Positions 29,412 to 39,991 of a stretch of 64,000 nt of DNA are shown here, in pieces. Position 1 is the stretch's first letter. The number at the start of each line of letters is the position of its first letter. Origin of the DNA: Methanobacteriaceae archaeon (GTDB lineage Archaea > Methanobacteriota > Methanobacteria > Methanobacteriales > Methanobacteriaceae); contig JASEJD010000004.1 in assembly GCA_030016715.1 (NCBI GenBank), forward strand, positions 1 to 64,000, in the 5' to 3' direction. Position numbers and translations under genes: made by a program. The notes under the pieces were generated by a model. That model searched no databases. It saw only the letters and a program-made list of their open reading frames with translations, and was not told the DNA's origin.

Positions 29412-30284
29412 TTGAAAGTAGGGACAAGAGGAAGCAAGTTAGCACAAGTACAAACAAATTATATAGTCAATGAATTATCAAGAATAACTGATGAAACAAT
29501 AGAAATAAAAATCGTTAAAACTACTGGGGATAAAATTACTGATTCCCAGCTATATAACCTTGATGCTAAGGGACTGTTCACCAAGGAACTGGATAAATAC
29601 GTTTTAAACCAAGATGTGGATTTTGCAGTGCACAGTTTAAAAGATGTACCCACAGAATTAGACCCTGATCTGGAAATAGTTGCTATTCCTCCACGAGAGT
29701 CTCCACATGATGTTTTGATATCTAATTATGAATGGGAAGAACTTTCAACTGGTTCCAGTCTAGGAAGTAGTAGCCTAAGAAGAGAGGCATTCTGCAATCA
29801 TCATGGCAAAAAATTTAAATTAAAACCACTAAGAGGAAATGTAGAAACCAGAATCAAAAAAGTTTATGATGGAGAATGTGATGCAACCATAATGGCTGAA
29901 GCGGGTTTGAACAGGTTAGGATTGTCTAAGCATATTAAAAAAAGATTTTCACTAAAATATATTACTCCTGCAGCAGGACAGGGGGCTTTAGCCGTGATTA
30001 CTAGGAAAGATAGTGATAAAAAGGAATTATTAAATAAATTGAATCATTATATAACATCTCAAGAGGTATTAGCTGAGAAAACTGTATTAAAAGAGTTAGG
30101 GGTTGGATGCCAATGGCCTCTGGGAGTTATTGCAAAAATAAAGCAGAACAAACTGAATCTTTACAGTATTTTACTCACTCCTGAAGGAGAAATTTTATCA
30201 AAGGTTAAATTAGATAGTTCCATTAAGGACGCAGAAAAGATTGGCATAGATGCTGCAAATATTATGAAGGAGGATTACAATTGA
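29412..30284 (+). CDS. hemC: Hydroxymethylbilane synthase (porphobilinogen deaminase)
   Basis: Joins four porphobilinogen units to hydroxymethylbilane, the precursor of sirohydrochlorin, F430 and corrinoids. Visible motifs are GTRGSKLAQVQ, KTTGDKI, KGLFTKELD, HSLKDVPT, GSSSLRRE and RGNVETRIKK, with the cofactor-binding Cys in LGVGCQWPLG (about residue 233). The TTG at 29412 is preferred: GGGAG lies at the right distance before it and homologues begin close to the GTRGS motif. The in-frame ATG at 29397 is the alternative. The end overlaps the next gene by 4 bases. Confidence 0.93.
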   Translation: MKVGTRGSKLAQVQTNYIVNELSRITDETIEIKIVKTTGDKITDSQLYNLDAKGLFTKELDKYVLNQDVDFAVHSLKDVPTELDPDLEIVAIPPRESPHDVLISNYEWEELSTGSSLGSSSLRREAFCNHHGKKFKLKPLRGNVETRIKKVYDGECDATIMAEAGLNRLGLSKHIKKRFSLKYITPAAGQGALAVITRKDSDKKELLNKLNHYITSQEVLAEKTVLKELGVGCQWPLGVIAKIKQNKLNLYSILLTPEGEILSKVKLDSSIKDAEKIGIDAANIMKEDYN

Positions 30285-31234
30285 AGGAAGTTAACGTGGG
30301 TGTCATTGGTGTAGGGGCCATGGGACTCAATCATGCCAGAGTATACTCAAGAATAGAAAATGCAAACCTTTTAGCAGTTTCAGATCTAATGAAAGATAAA
30401 GCAGATGAGGTAGCAGCAAAATACAATGCTACTAGTTATAAAGATTATAAAGATGTGCTTGAAATAACAGAGATAGATGCCGTAAGTGTATGTGTTCCTA
30501 CAACACATCATCATCAGGTTGTAATGGATGCCATAGAACATGATAAACATGTTCTTGTGGAAAAACCTATAGCATTTACCCTTAAAGAAGCAAGAGAAAT
30601 GGTTAAAGCTGCAAAGAAAAACGATTTAAAATTAGCAACAGGACATGTTGAACGATTTAATCCTGTTGTACAAGAAGCAAAAGCTCTTATACAAGATGGA
30701 GCAATAGGAAATGTAGTTTCGACCTCGGCAAAAAGAGTTGGTCCTTTCCCACCTAGAATAAAGGATGTGGGAGTAACTGTAGACCTAGCTATACATGACC
30801 TTGATGTGATGTATTACCTTTTAGACGACCCCATAAAAGAAGTCTTTGCCAATATGGGTAGTATCCTAGAAAAATGTGAATACGAAGATCACGCAGAGAT
30901 AATGACTAAATTCGCAAGTGGAATCATCGGTATGCTTGAAGTTAACTGGCTTACACCCTATAAAAAGCGAGAATTAGAAATTACTGGTGTGGAGGGCATA
31001 ATATCTCTGGATTACATTGACCAGACAGTTGATGTTTATGGCAAGTTCACCCAAAAAATTGGAGTGGAACAAAAAGAACCATTAAAAGAAGAGCTCAGTT
31101 CATTTCTACATTCAATAATAAATGATGAAACTCCTGCCATTACCGGTGAAGATGGTATTTATGCATTAAAGGGAGTTCTTGCAGCTATGGAATCTGCAAG
31201 AAGAGAACTACCTGTTAAAATTAATGATTATTAA
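30281..31234 (+). CDS. Gfo/Idh/MocA family NAD(P)-dependent dehydrogenase
   Basis: A 317-residue oxidoreductase. N-terminal Rossmann motif GVIGVGAMGLNHAR (about 7-20), the EKP signature in VLVEKPIAFT (about 92-101), and GHVERFNP (about 121-128). It resembles UDP-N-acetylglucosamine 3-dehydrogenases that start synthesis of diamino or 3-acetamido sugars, but other sugar or inositol substrates are possible. It starts with TTG inside the end of hemC. The link with tetrapyrrole synthesis may be only transcriptional. Confidence 0.85.
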   Translation: MKEVNVGVIGVGAMGLNHARVYSRIENANLLAVSDLMKDKADEVAAKYNATSYKDYKDVLEITEIDAVSVCVPTTHHHQVVMDAIEHDKHVLVEKPIAFTLKEAREMVKAAKKNDLKLATGHVERFNPVVQEAKALIQDGAIGNVVSTSAKRVGPFPPRIKDVGVTVDLAIHDLDVMYYLLDDPIKEVFANMGSILEKCEYEDHAEIMTKFASGIIGMLEVNWLTPYKKRELEITGVEGIISLDYIDQTVDVYGKFTQKIGVEQKEPLKEELSSFLHSIINDETPAITGEDGIYALKGVLAAMESARRELPVKINDY

Positions 31235-31269
31235 TATTTTTATGCAATAAAATATAGGACGTGTTTTAA

Positions 31270-31887
31270 TTGAGCGAAGAACTCATAAAAAAAGCTTTTG
31301 AGTTGCGAAGCAGAGGCTTTACAACTGGAGAAATAGCAGACGAACTAAATGTATCTAAAGATACAGCCCGCTGGCTCATATTACAAGTAAGCGGGAAAAA
31401 AGTTGAAAGTAAATCACAAGAAGTTCCTATAGATTTCGCAATAAATTGGGAAAGTTTAGGGGGGAGTTCTGCTAGATTAAAATATGTTTCAGCAGCCATG
31501 GCAGATATGGCACTTAAATATAATGAACCTGATGTTATAATGGGTATAGCTGTAAGTGGTGTGCCCTTTGCCACTATGATGGCTGACATAATAAATGTTG
31601 AAACGGGTTGGGAAACATCAATTGCAGTTTTTCATCCTAAAAAGCAGAGAAAAGGAGAAGATGCAAGAGGAGCTATAAGCAGTAACTTTGCACCAGTGGA
31701 AGGTAAAAAAGTGGTAATTGTTGATGATGTAATTACCAGTGGCAGAACCATAAAAGAAGTGATAAATGTCTTAAAAGATCTAAATGCAGAACCATTACTG
31801 GTAACAGTTTTAATTGATAAAAAAGGAATAAATGAAGTTGAAGATGTGCCAGTAGAATCTTTAATTAGAGTGCGTAGATTGGGATGA
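31270..31887 (+). CDS. gfcR: HTH-phosphoribosyltransferase regulator (GfcR / orotate PRTase-like)
   Basis: A 205-residue two-domain protein. The N-terminus (about 1-45) is a helix-turn-helix: [20 protein letters not shown]. The rest is a type I phosphoribosyltransferase fold with the PRPP loop [13 protein letters not shown] (about 148-160). In Haloferax the homologous GfcR is a transcription regulator of sugar metabolism that likely senses a phosphoribosyl ligand. Annotation as orotate phosphoribosyltransferase is common but the HTH argues for a regulator. It starts with TTG shortly after the dehydrogenase gene. Confidence 0.85.
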   Translation: MSEELIKKAFELRSRGFTTGEIADELNVSKDTARWLILQVSGKKVESKSQEVPIDFAINWESLGGSSARLKYVSAAMADMALKYNEPDVIMGIAVSGVPFATMMADIINVETGWETSIAVFHPKKQRKGEDARGAISSNFAPVEGKKVVIVDDVITSGRTIKEVINVLKDLNAEPLLVTVLIDKKGINEVEDVPVESLIRVRRLG

Positions 31888-32007
31888 AATATTACTTCAA
31901 TACACTACTATCTCCCCTTTAATTTTTAATTCTAATATATTCTATTAAATTAACTCTTGCAATATGGGAATTCTCTATTTAATTTATTAATTTTTATTAC
32001 TTGAAAT

Positions 32008-33168
32008 TCATCTTCTGGTGGTTAAAAGCAGTAAAGGTATGGCTATTATCTGTGCCGTAAATGAAACTGCCACCAAATAAAAAATATTTAAGTCATACAA
32101 AAATCCCAATATTGCGCTTCCTAAAAACCAAGCCCCTCCAAAAATAGTGTTGAATACACCATAAGCCATTCCTCTCTTTTCATATGGTGTTATATCCGCT
32201 ATTGATGCCCTCATAATTGATTCTTGAGCACCCATACCGATTCCCCAAAAAATTACGCCTAATAAAGTGAAATCTTTACCTCCGAAAAAAATTAATGGTG
32301 CAAAGAAAGCAGCAGTGAGCGTGGATAGGGCCATAGCCCTTATACCCATCTTATCAAAAAGTTTTCCAAAAAAAAGTGCAGAAACAGCGTCCACTCCCAT
32401 GGCCACTGCGTAAAATATAGGTATCATCAGGGGGTTTAAAGCCTCTTTCTGGAAATGGTAAGCAATTAATGGAAAATCTGCAAATCCTATGGCAATTAAT
32501 GCAATAGCCGCCATATAAATCCAATATACTCTTTTAAATCCTTTTGTACTAATCCCTGATAATTCTATTTCCAATTTTTGAGGATGGGGATAATTAAGTC
32601 TGCTGAATAAGAGTACAAAAAGTGCTAAAAGTGCGGGTATTAATAGAAAGGCAAAGCTTGCCTGATAACTTCCCTGAAAATATAATATCACTGCTACCAG
32701 TAGGGGACCGGTTATGGCTCCTATCTGATCCATGGCCTCATGGAGACCAAACCCCCAACCCCGACCTAAACTAGTGGTGGCATAGGATAACATAACATCT
32801 CGGGGAGGTGTGCGAATAGCTTTACCCACCCTTTCTGAAATCATTAATACTGCTGCAATCTCCCAGCTGCCGGCAAGTGCAAGGAGAGGTACTGCCAGAA
32901 GATTTACAGCGTAACCAGTTATGGTTAAAGCCCAATATTGATGGGTACGATCAGTAAGATAACCAGATAACAATCGAAGGGAATAACCAATAAATTCACC
33001 AAGCCCTGCCACCAAGCCTACAACTAAAGCACTGGATCCTAAAATAGCGAGAAAGGGTCCAGTTATGCTTCGAGCACCCTCATAGGTCATATCCCCAAAG
33101 AGGCTGACTAATCCCAAAAGAACAACCAAAATCAATGCCTTCTTTTTCAGCATTTCATGGTTTTTCAC
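32008..33168 (-). CDS. MFS transporter
   Basis: A 386-residue permease with about 11-12 hydrophobic helices. Typical MFS elements are the loop GYLTDRTHQYW (about 69-79) between helices 2 and 3 and the equivalent GKLFDKMGIRAM (about 268-279) in the second half. KAIRTPPRDVMLSYA (about 135-149) is a conserved feature of a subfamily often annotated as general or drug transporters. GTG start with GGGTG upstream. The substrate cannot be inferred. It lies 62 bases downstream of aRF1 but is probably independent in function. Confidence 0.85.
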   Translation of the reverse strand: MKNHEMLKKKALILVVLLGLVSLFGDMTYEGARSITGPFLAILGSSALVVGLVAGLGEFIGYSLRLLSGYLTDRTHQYWALTITGYAVNLLAVPLLALAGSWEIAAVLMISERVGKAIRTPPRDVMLSYATTSLGRGWGFGLHEAMDQIGAITGPLLVAVILYFQGSYQASFAFLLIPALLALFVLLFSRLNYPHPQKLEIELSGISTKGFKRVYWIYMAAIALIAIGFADFPLIAYHFQKEALNPLMIPIFYAVAMGVDAVSALFFGKLFDKMGIRAMALSTLTAAFFAPLIFFGGKDFTLLGVIFWGIGMGAQESIMRASIADITPYEKRGMAYGVFNTIFGGAWFLGSAILGFLYDLNIFYLVAVSFTAQIIAIPLLLLTTRR

Positions 33169-33230
33169 TTTAATACACCCAAAAAAGGACTATAATTAAA
33201 AAAATGGAAATAATATAAAAAGAAGAGATT

Positions 33231-34460
33231 TTAGACTCTATATCTGAGTATGGCCCCTATACCTCCAAAGGCTTTTAGAAGTTGCATTCCCTCTTCAGTT
33301 TCTGTGGATATAATTTCAACTTCAGATCCTACCTCTTCAGCCATGTCCACGAAGTCGTCTATTACATCTTTAGTTTCAGTTAAATTCATCTTTTCACTGC
33401 ACTGGGAACAAATTTCTTCACTTTCATTTTGCGATTCCTTAAATGTTTTTTCTTGTATAAATCCACATGAAGGACACTCAAAACTATCTCTTCGAGAATT
33501 TATATCTTCAGATAGTAACAGAATTTCAACGGCACCCATTTGAAGGTTTTTTCTAACTTCTGCTTCACCATAAGAAGCCAGTCCCTCATCACTAACCAGT
33601 TCACCTAAGAATCTCTGGACCAGTTTTTTCTCGCGCATAACATCTATTTCTGTTAAAACATCCATGGACTTTTCAATTACTTCCCTTATACCAAAATCAC
33701 CAGTATAGGATGTGTCAACAGTAGTTATAATCTTCTTTTTTATTTCATGGTGTAGATAATCGCCTTTTACGAATTCTTCCTTGGTATGACCCGGCCCACC
33801 AATTATAACTCCTTCCATTTCAGGAATAGCAAGGAAAGCTTCATTTATGGTTTCACCTATCCTTTTTTTGAATTCGTGGGCAGCAAGATCTATTAAACGA
33901 TCAAAACGACGCTGTGATTGTCCTCCAGCCTTATGTTTTCCGGGTACTCCGCTGGTAAGGGTTTTTACTATATCAACCCGTTTACCCTTCAATACAGCTA
34001 TTGTCGCCTCCTTCCTATCTATAACTGCCAGTCCGTATACTTCTTTATCCCCTAACATTTCTTCCAATGGTTCCAGGAAAAATTCAGAGTTACAATGATA
34101 AGTATAGGTTTTAATTGGCTCGGGAGGTTCAAAGACATAGGTCTCCATCTTTTCTGTTCCCGGCCCACCTTTAGGAATCATTCCTACAAATAGAACCAGT
34201 CCCTTCTCGGGAGGTTTAGGGAAAAGTTTTAAACGCTGCATAATAACTTCAATTGCTGATTGAACATTCTTTTTTGTTTGTTTACTTTTGATGTTAGCAC
34301 TTTGACTTAACTCTTCCCGCATATGTTTTACTACATCACTGACTTGACGATCTGGAGGTATATATACTGAGACGAGTTCAGTTCCCCTTCCTTTTTTATC
34401 AGACAATTCACTAATTGTCCTTTTAAACTCGTATAATTCTTTTGATGATACTTCAGCCAC
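33231..34460 (-). CDS. prf1: Peptide chain release factor aRF1
   Basis: Recognises all three stop codons and triggers peptide release. The codon-reading NIKS motif is in [13 protein letters not shown] (about 57-69), the catalytic GGQ in [12 protein letters not shown] (about 177-188), and the C-terminal domain has a zinc-ribbon of CPSC and CSQC. Length 409 is typical. The GTG at 34460 is chosen since AGGAG lies 9 bases before it; a TTG 9 bases earlier touches that site. Confidence 0.95.
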   Translation of the reverse strand: MAEVSSKELYEFKRTISELSDKKGRGTELVSVYIPPDRQVSDVVKHMREELSQSANIKSKQTKKNVQSAIEVIMQRLKLFPKPPEKGLVLFVGMIPKGGPGTEKMETYVFEPPEPIKTYTYHCNSEFFLEPLEEMLGDKEVYGLAVIDRKEATIAVLKGKRVDIVKTLTSGVPGKHKAGGQSQRRFDRLIDLAAHEFKKRIGETINEAFLAIPEMEGVIIGGPGHTKEEFVKGDYLHHEIKKKIITTVDTSYTGDFGIREVIEKSMDVLTEIDVMREKKLVQRFLGELVSDEGLASYGEAEVRKNLQMGAVEILLLSEDINSRRDSFECPSCGFIQEKTFKESQNESEEICSQCSEKMNLTETKDVIDDFVDMAEEVGSEVEIISTETEEGMQLLKAFGGIGAILRYRV

Positions 34461-34644
34461 TAATAACAACTCCTATAAAAATAACGACCATAAAGGTTTT
34501 TATGAATATTTATGAATTTATTAAAGAATAATTTGGTATATATTAATAATATATGTCAAAACTTGTTTTTCATAACATATCTACATTGGGCTTTATTGTA
34601 TATTAATATAGGGATATCTTAAATAACTAAATCTAAGATATTTT

Positions 34645-35835
34645 TCAAAATACTGGTATTAAACCTGGATTTTTTCCAGTTATACAGTCCCCACCATTAC
34701 CAGTTACTATAAAAGTGTTCTCAATTCCCACCATGCCTATATTTTTTATTCCATGTTTAGGTTCTATTGCTAAGGCCATTCCTTTCTGGAGTGGCTGATC
34801 AAAACCATTGGCAATTACTGGCCATTCATCAATCAATAAGCCTATGCCATGACCTAGAAATCTTACTTTACGATTACCATAACCCATAAAATTTTCTAAA
34901 AAATCCGAGTCAAGTGAATTAATTATCTCATTATATATTTCAGAGGGGACTGCTCCTGGCTTTAACATAGATGCGATCTGGTTTTGTATTTCAACACATT
35001 TTTCATGTATTTCTAATGCATGGGGGGCAATAGACTCCTTAAACATGTAAGTGGTAGTTTTATCTGTGTTGTAACCGTCAACTCCACAGCCTACATCAAT
35101 GTAAACCAGATCTCCTCTTTCTAGTTTTCTTTTACGGCTTCCAATTAGAGGGACTGCCGGGCCCATTCCATATCCTCCTCCGGCACCGTTAAAATATGAT
35201 GGATAAATTGAACTTTCACCAAAACATATTTGGCCTATAATCATTTCTGTATCGAACATGCCAAAACGGGTCACCCCATGACTTCCATTTTCAATTAGTG
35301 CTGAGAATAAATTAGCAGCCAGCTCAGCCTCGCTCATACCTTCATGGAGCAATTCTGGTACTAAATCTTCCAAAACATGTTGATGGATTTTACCTGCCTT
35401 TCTCATCCTTGATAATTCATAATAACTTTTATTTGTCCTAATTATTGCAAGATCTGCATCAACTGATTTGAAATTATGGAAGGGAAAATGTTTAAGAAAT
35501 CTTTGATATAATGCTAAAGGAACCTTTTCAGTTTCTATGTACACTGTAGAGGGGATGTTTTTTTCCTCTTTAGCCGCGTCTCTGAAACTGTGCATAGATC
35601 TTATATTGGGGAATAAAGATTCATCTAATGCTCGTTCATAGCTTCTTCGTACCCAGAATGTGGCTTCTTCATCCCTAGGGATGATTAGCATCCCCTCCTG
35701 CATAGTTCCTGTGAAATAATACTGGTTTATTTTGCTGAATATTACTGCCATCTTCCAATCAGGATTTTCTATATCCATATGAGTCTTAAAACGCTTCAAA
35801 CGAGTTCTTAGTTCAGCTGAAGCTATCTTTCTCAT
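34645..35835 (-). CDS. M24 family metallopeptidase (Xaa-Pro peptidase-like)
   Basis: A 396-residue protein. The N-terminal part (about 1-155) is a creatinase/prolidase-like domain, the C-terminal part a pita-bread fold. Metal ligands appear intact: [19 protein letters not shown] provides two Asp, GHGIG the His, and IEPKHG and GIENTF the two Glu. It probably removes N-terminal residues before proline. It has a divergent promoter with pyrH. Confidence 0.88.
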   Translation of the reverse strand: MRKIASAELRTRLKRFKTHMDIENPDWKMAVIFSKINQYYFTGTMQEGMLIIPRDEEATFWVRRSYERALDESLFPNIRSMHSFRDAAKEEKNIPSTVYIETEKVPLALYQRFLKHFPFHNFKSVDADLAIIRTNKSYYELSRMRKAGKIHQHVLEDLVPELLHEGMSEAELAANLFSALIENGSHGVTRFGMFDTEMIIGQICFGESSIYPSYFNGAGGGYGMGPAVPLIGSRKRKLERGDLVYIDVGCGVDGYNTDKTTTYMFKESIAPHALEIHEKCVEIQNQIASMLKPGAVPSEIYNEIINSLDSDFLENFMGYGNRKVRFLGHGIGLLIDEWPVIANGFDQPLQKGMALAIEPKHGIKNIGMVGIENTFIVTGNGGDCITGKNPGLIPVF

Positions 35836-36000
35836 GATATAAAACCTCTAATCTTATTATTATTCTCTTTAAATGAAAATAGAATTGCTATTACTAATCC
35901 CTTTATTAATTGTGAATAAGTTATATTATTATAATATCATTTATAAACATAAATCCACAGTTTTTTATATTTATATAATATTAATTGGTATGGTGATAGA

Positions 36001-36681
36001 ATGCGAATAGTGATTACCATTGGTGGATCAATAATAATCAAAAATCATGATTATCGGATGTTTCAAGATTATGCTGAAGTTTTAAGGCAGTTAAACCAGG
36101 ACCATGAAATTTTTGTGGTGGTTGGTGGTGGTAAAACTGCCCGTGACTACATAAAAATTGCGAGAGATGTAGGTGCTGGGGAATCATTTTGTGATGATAT
36201 TGGTATTGATGTGACCAGATTAAATGCTAAACTTCTTATTATGGCACTTGATCCGCTTGCCTACCCAATAGTTCCCAGAAATTTTAACGAGGCATTGCAA
36301 TATTCTACTTCAGAAAAGATTATTGTAATGGGCGGCACTGAACCAGGTCATAGTACCGATGCCGTAGGCACTATACTTGCAGAATTTGTGAAAGCCGATT
36401 TAATTATTAATGCTACCTCCGTTGATGGTTTATACGACAAAGACCCCACTAAATATGATGATGCTGTAAAATTTGATAGTATCACACCCACGGAAATGAT
36501 AGATATGTTCAGTGACAAGGATATAAAAGCAGGTACATATGAATTCTTTGACATGACTGCCATACAAATGTTGAAACGTTCTAGAATAAAAACAGTTATT
36601 GTAAATGGTAATTCACCAAAAAATGTTATAGAAGCTATCCATGGAAAAATAGGAACCAAAATCTATTCCCCAAATGAATGA
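36001..36681 (+). CDS. pyrH: UMP kinase, archaeal type
   Basis: Phosphorylates UMP to UDP in the cytosol. The 226-residue amino-acid-kinase fold has IGGSII at the start, [13 protein letters not shown] (about 39-51), the acidic [12 protein letters not shown] segment and [15 protein letters not shown] (about 137-151). It is the short form typical of archaea. GGTGATAG precedes the ATG and a TATA-rich TTTATATTTATATAA lies at about 35964-35978, giving a very short leader. Divergent from the M24 gene. Confidence 0.94.
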   Translation: MRIVITIGGSIIIKNHDYRMFQDYAEVLRQLNQDHEIFVVVGGGKTARDYIKIARDVGAGESFCDDIGIDVTRLNAKLLIMALDPLAYPIVPRNFNEALQYSTSEKIIVMGGTEPGHSTDAVGTILAEFVKADLIINATSVDGLYDKDPTKYDDAVKFDSITPTEMIDMFSDKDIKAGTYEFFDMTAIQMLKRSRIKTVIVNGNSPKNVIEAIHGKIGTKIYSPNE

Positions 36682-36745
36682 TAAAACTGAAATACGAATT
36701 TAATAGTTATATCAACTAAAATGAAATTTTAATGAGGTGTAAATA

Positions 36746-36940
36746 ATGACTAAACCCCATAGACATTGTGCAGTATGTGGAACTCCAATACCCCCAAAAG
36801 AGACCGTTTGTTCTGATAAATGCGAAAAATTAATGATAGATAGGCAAAGAAAAGTAATGAGAACCAGAAGAATTATCTATGCAGTATTTGCAGTTTTCAT
36901 AATTATTTGGCTCTATATAATGTTAAGGGGACAAATATAA
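36746..36940 (+). CDS. DUF2116 family zinc-ribbon membrane protein
   Basis: A 64-residue protein. The N-terminal half has HRHCAVCGTPIP and VCSDKCEK, a four-Cys zinc ribbon, and the C-terminal half one membrane helix (about 42-60). This is the DUF2116 layout common in euryarchaea; function unknown. GAGGTG precedes the ATG. It stands alone between pyrH and the YbjQ gene. Confidence 0.85.
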   Translation: MTKPHRHCAVCGTPIPPKETVCSDKCEKLMIDRQRKVMRTRRIIYAVFAVFIIIWLYIMLRGQI

Positions 36941-37067
36941 ATAAAAAAAACCATTACAAACCATTTATCATAGTATAAAAAAAACAGGATAATAAACTGA
37001 ATTATTTTTTTCTTGAATATATAGAAAACTATATTTTTAAAAATAATCGATTAAATGGTGTTTAAAA

Positions 37068-37400
37068 ATGTTAATTCTGACAACACCCCTCATGGAAGGG
37101 AAAAAAATAGTGGAATACCACGGCCTGGTTACAGGAGAGGCACTTCTAGGAGCAAATGTCTATAAAGATCTTTTCTCTGGTGTAAGAGATGTGGTTGGAG
37201 GTAGAACCTCTGCCTATGAAGAAGAATTACAGAAAGCAAGAGACATAGCCCTAGAAAGTATGATGGAAAAGGCAGAAAAACTGAATGCTAATGGAATTAT
37301 CGGTGTGAATATCACCTACAATAATTTAGGCGGTACAATGGGTAACACCATACTGGTAACTGTATTTGGAACTGCAATATCCTATAAAAACCCTGAATAA
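37068..37400 (+). CDS. YbjQ family (DUF74, heavy-metal-binding-like) protein
   Basis: A 110-residue YbjQ/UPF0145 domain: [21 protein letters not shown] (read in two parts), the [11 protein letters not shown] segment, and [16 protein letters not shown] (about 69-84). Family members form pentamers in structures and are described as possible heavy-metal binders; real function is unknown. The next gene carries a second copy of the same domain attached to a membrane part, 30 bases downstream, so the two likely work together. Confidence 0.88.
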   Translation: MLILTTPLMEGKKIVEYHGLVTGEALLGANVYKDLFSGVRDVVGGRTSAYEEELQKARDIALESMMEKAEKLNANGIIGVNITYNNLGGTMGNTILVTVFGTAISYKNPE

Positions 37401-37430
37401 TTCTATAATCTAATTCTATGAAGGCTTATT

Positions 37431-38282
37431 ATGAATCTAGAGGATTTTGAAAATTCAATTTTAGTTTCCATTATCCATAAAAGATGGGCCATTGCAGCTG
37501 TCCTAATTGGAACATTAGCTGGTTTTATATCCGCAGTGATCTGTGTATACGGTCATCTGGTGATATTTGGATTTAACATAATGTTCATAATCTCACCACT
37601 AATTGCCGGTTTTGTGGAAACCTATATTGCTCGTGCAAAATATGGTAAAAGTACCGGAGCAATTAGTGCCATATTGATATTTATATTAATAAACATTTAT
37701 GGTTGGATCTTCCCCAAAAATCCCATTACACTTAATCTATTTACTTTAGGTGGGCTTGCACTAATGATACAAGCCGCTTTTCCCATATTTATAAATTTTT
37801 TAATATTCGTTGTTTTCATTGGTGCATTATCTTACATTTTTGGATACATAGGAAACTTAATATCCAAATTACTGGAAAAATTAGGAAAGAAAAAGGAAGT
37901 ATCAGGAACAAAAGAACCCGTACCCGAGTTAAAAATGGAAGAAATACTAAAATTAGGGGTAAAGCCATTAACAACAACACAAGTATCAGGAAAAAAAATA
38001 TCAAAATATTTAGGTGTGGTGGAAGGAGAGGCTCTACTAGAACTTCAAGATGACGAAGAAGTTTCTAAATTTGAAAAAATCCAAGGAAAAGTTGGAGATG
38101 ATTTTCTCATAGACCTTGAAAATGCCAGGAATAAAGCATTAAAAGATATGATAATAGCAGCCAAAGAATTAGGGGCTAATACTATTACTGAAATCTCAAT
38201 AAACTATAGTGAAATTGGTGGTATTAAAGAAAACATGGTTCTAATTAGTTTAAATGGTACTGCTGTTGTAGTTGAAGATTAA
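37431..38282 (+). CDS. Membrane protein with C-terminal YbjQ-like domain
   Basis: A 283-residue protein. Residues about 15-145 contain four hydrophobic helices; then comes a Lys/Glu-rich linker (about 150-172); from about 175 a YbjQ-like domain (PLTTTQVSGKKISKYLGVVEG, read in parts; LGANTITEISINYSEIGG) mirrors the soluble protein encoded just before. The conserved Thr-rich start of the domain is kept. It may tether a YbjQ oligomer to the membrane. A hairpin terminator follows. Confidence 0.82.
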   Translation: MNLEDFENSILVSIIHKRWAIAAVLIGTLAGFISAVICVYGHLVIFGFNIMFIISPLIAGFVETYIARAKYGKSTGAISAILIFILINIYGWIFPKNPITLNLFTLGGLALMIQAAFPIFINFLIFVVFIGALSYIFGYIGNLISKLLEKLGKKKEVSGTKEPVPELKMEEILKLGVKPLTTTQVSGKKISKYLGVVEGEALLELQDDEEVSKFEKIQGKVGDDFLIDLENARNKALKDMIIAAKELGANTITEISINYSEIGGIKENMVLISLNGTAVVVED

Positions 38283-38301
38283 ACATCCCTATATAAACTA
38301 T

Positions 38302-38323
38302 CTTCTCATCATCAAATGAGAAG
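38302..38323. terminator. Bidirectional hairpin terminator between convergent genes
   Basis: CTTCTCAT (38302-38309) and ATGAGAAG (38316-38323) pair perfectly over 8 bases with a 6-base loop. It sits between the stop of the YbjQ membrane gene and the stop of the leftward antiporter gene, with A/T-rich flanks. Confidence 0.5.
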
Positions 38324-38346
38324 TGTTTATAACTTATTAATCATTA

Positions 38347-39567
38347 CTAGTTCATTTTTTCTAAACATGACCCATCCATTTTAGCGATTTTTTCGGCATA
38401 AACACTGGCCAATGGTGAAGCAGTGATACCATGTAAGAATACACTTAAAAGAACTGTGGTAAAAACAGTTAAGGTGAATGTTTCTTCTCCCGGAAAATTA
38501 AGCTGTCTTTCAATGGCTATTAATGCCAGAACAATTGATGCAAGTCCACGGGGCCCAAACCATCCCATGAAAAGTACTGTTTCCTTTTTTAGTTTAGATC
38601 CTAAAAGGGATATAGCTGTTGGTAACATGCGGATTATGGTTAAACTCAATAAGGCATATAACAATATCTGCCAGGTCATATCTTGTATTAATGGTAATAC
38701 TATGAATCCTAAAAGGAAAAATACAAATAGATTCAGAAATTGTCCTTCTTCCTCGGTGAAACTTATGAAATTCTTTACCTGATCCTTGAGAACATATCCA
38801 GTAGCCAACCCTCCTACAAAGGCTGCTATAAATCCACTGCCACCTAATTGATCAGTTAATAGCCACGAAATAAGGGCCACAGCAATCAAACTAATTCTCT
38901 GAAAATTTTGTGTCATCCATTCCTGTTTTTTGGCTTTTAATACTAGCCAACCCCCAGACAATCCTATTATTAGCCCTACTATTACCCCAAATCCAATTTG
39001 AGCTAAAGCTGCCTCTATAAAGAATCCCACCGGACTGAAGGTTTCTTTGGCAATAGACCAGGCCAGGAATAGTAATAGGAAAGGAACTGCTAATCCATCA
39101 TTTAAACCACTTTCAATTTCCAAAGTTTCACGAACCAATGAAGGTAATTTCTTATTCTTCACCACCACCTGTCCTAAAGCAGCATCAGTTGGAGCTAAAA
39201 CCGCCCCAATTATTGCAGCCTCCCAAATACTTAGATCAGTAAGTAATAATGTAGCTATAACTATTCCAAATAGAATGGTAAGAGTTAAGCTAACAGAGAG
39301 GAGTCTGAGGGTGAGATTATTCTTTCGAAGAGCCCCTAATCCTATCCGGGAAGCATCACTAAAAAGAACTAAAACCAGAGTTAATTCAGCCAAAAAAAGT
39401 ATAAGACCCGTATCAGAATTTATAAGCATATTACTGAGAAAATCCGTGGCTAAAAACATGCCCGCTATTACAAAAATCATTTGAGGAGTTATAGGAAGTT
39501 TATTAATGCGCTTAGATATCAAACTATAAACAAAGACAATAACTAAAAAATATACAAGTTCCATCAT
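38347..39567 (-). CDS. Na+/H+ antiporter, CPA1 family
   Basis: A 406-residue membrane protein with about 12 helices. The ion-binding ND motif lies in SGLNDGLAVPF (about 153-163), and GPRGLASIVLALIAIE (about 342-357) is the conserved arginine-bearing helix of NhaP-type carriers. It most likely exchanges sodium for protons and so serves pH and sodium balance, important in a methanogen that uses a sodium gradient. No fused cytoplasmic domain is present. Confidence 0.9.
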   Translation of the reverse strand: MMELVYFLVIVFVYSLISKRINKLPITPQMIFVIAGMFLATDFLSNMLINSDTGLILFLAELTLVLVLFSDASRIGLGALRKNNLTLRLLSVSLTLTILFGIVIATLLLTDLSIWEAAIIGAVLAPTDAALGQVVVKNKKLPSLVRETLEIESGLNDGLAVPFLLLFLAWSIAKETFSPVGFFIEAALAQIGFGVIVGLIIGLSGGWLVLKAKKQEWMTQNFQRISLIAVALISWLLTDQLGGSGFIAAFVGGLATGYVLKDQVKNFISFTEEEGQFLNLFVFFLLGFIVLPLIQDMTWQILLYALLSLTIIRMLPTAISLLGSKLKKETVLFMGWFGPRGLASIVLALIAIERQLNFPGEETFTLTVFTTVLLSVFLHGITASPLASVYAEKIAKMDGSCLEKMN

Positions 39568-39638
39568 GAGACCATCTCTTTATAATTAGGATACTATCTC
39601 TTTTCAATATCATAATTTTCTATTTTAAAAATTAAATT

Positions 39639-39758
39639 CTATTTCACCAAAATAATAATTAATATTATAAATGCAAAGATTATGGCTACTGGTGGTAAAA
39701 AAAGAACTAATAAAGCGAATATAAAACCTAAAATCAATGCCGTAACTGTGTCTATCAT
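39639..39758 (-). CDS. 39-residue single-helix or hairpin membrane peptide
   Basis: The frame starts ATG ATA GAC ACA and ends TAG. The protein is MIDTVTALILGF, then a very hydrophobic stretch with a central PP, ending ILVK: one or two membrane segments. A weak AAGGT lies before the ATG. The length, clean hydrophobic profile and position between two genes of the same strand suggest it is real, but there is no homology evidence. Confidence 0.4.
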   Translation of the reverse strand: MIDTVTALILGFIFALLVLFLPPVAIIFAFIILIIILVK

Positions 39759-39991
39759 ATTAAAACCTTCATTTATCATAATTAAACATAAATTTTATAA
39801 AAAATTCTTACTTATTACTCCTTTTCTATGAATGCTTCTTAAAAATACTCCTAGCAAATAATGTCTAAAAAAAATATTTTTGAAAATTTAAAATTTACAG
39901 TTATTGAAGATTCTTATGAAAAGAAACTTTAATATTATCTTATAATATCATTTATTAGAGCTAGGAAATGATTTTAAAATAGATAGCTACC

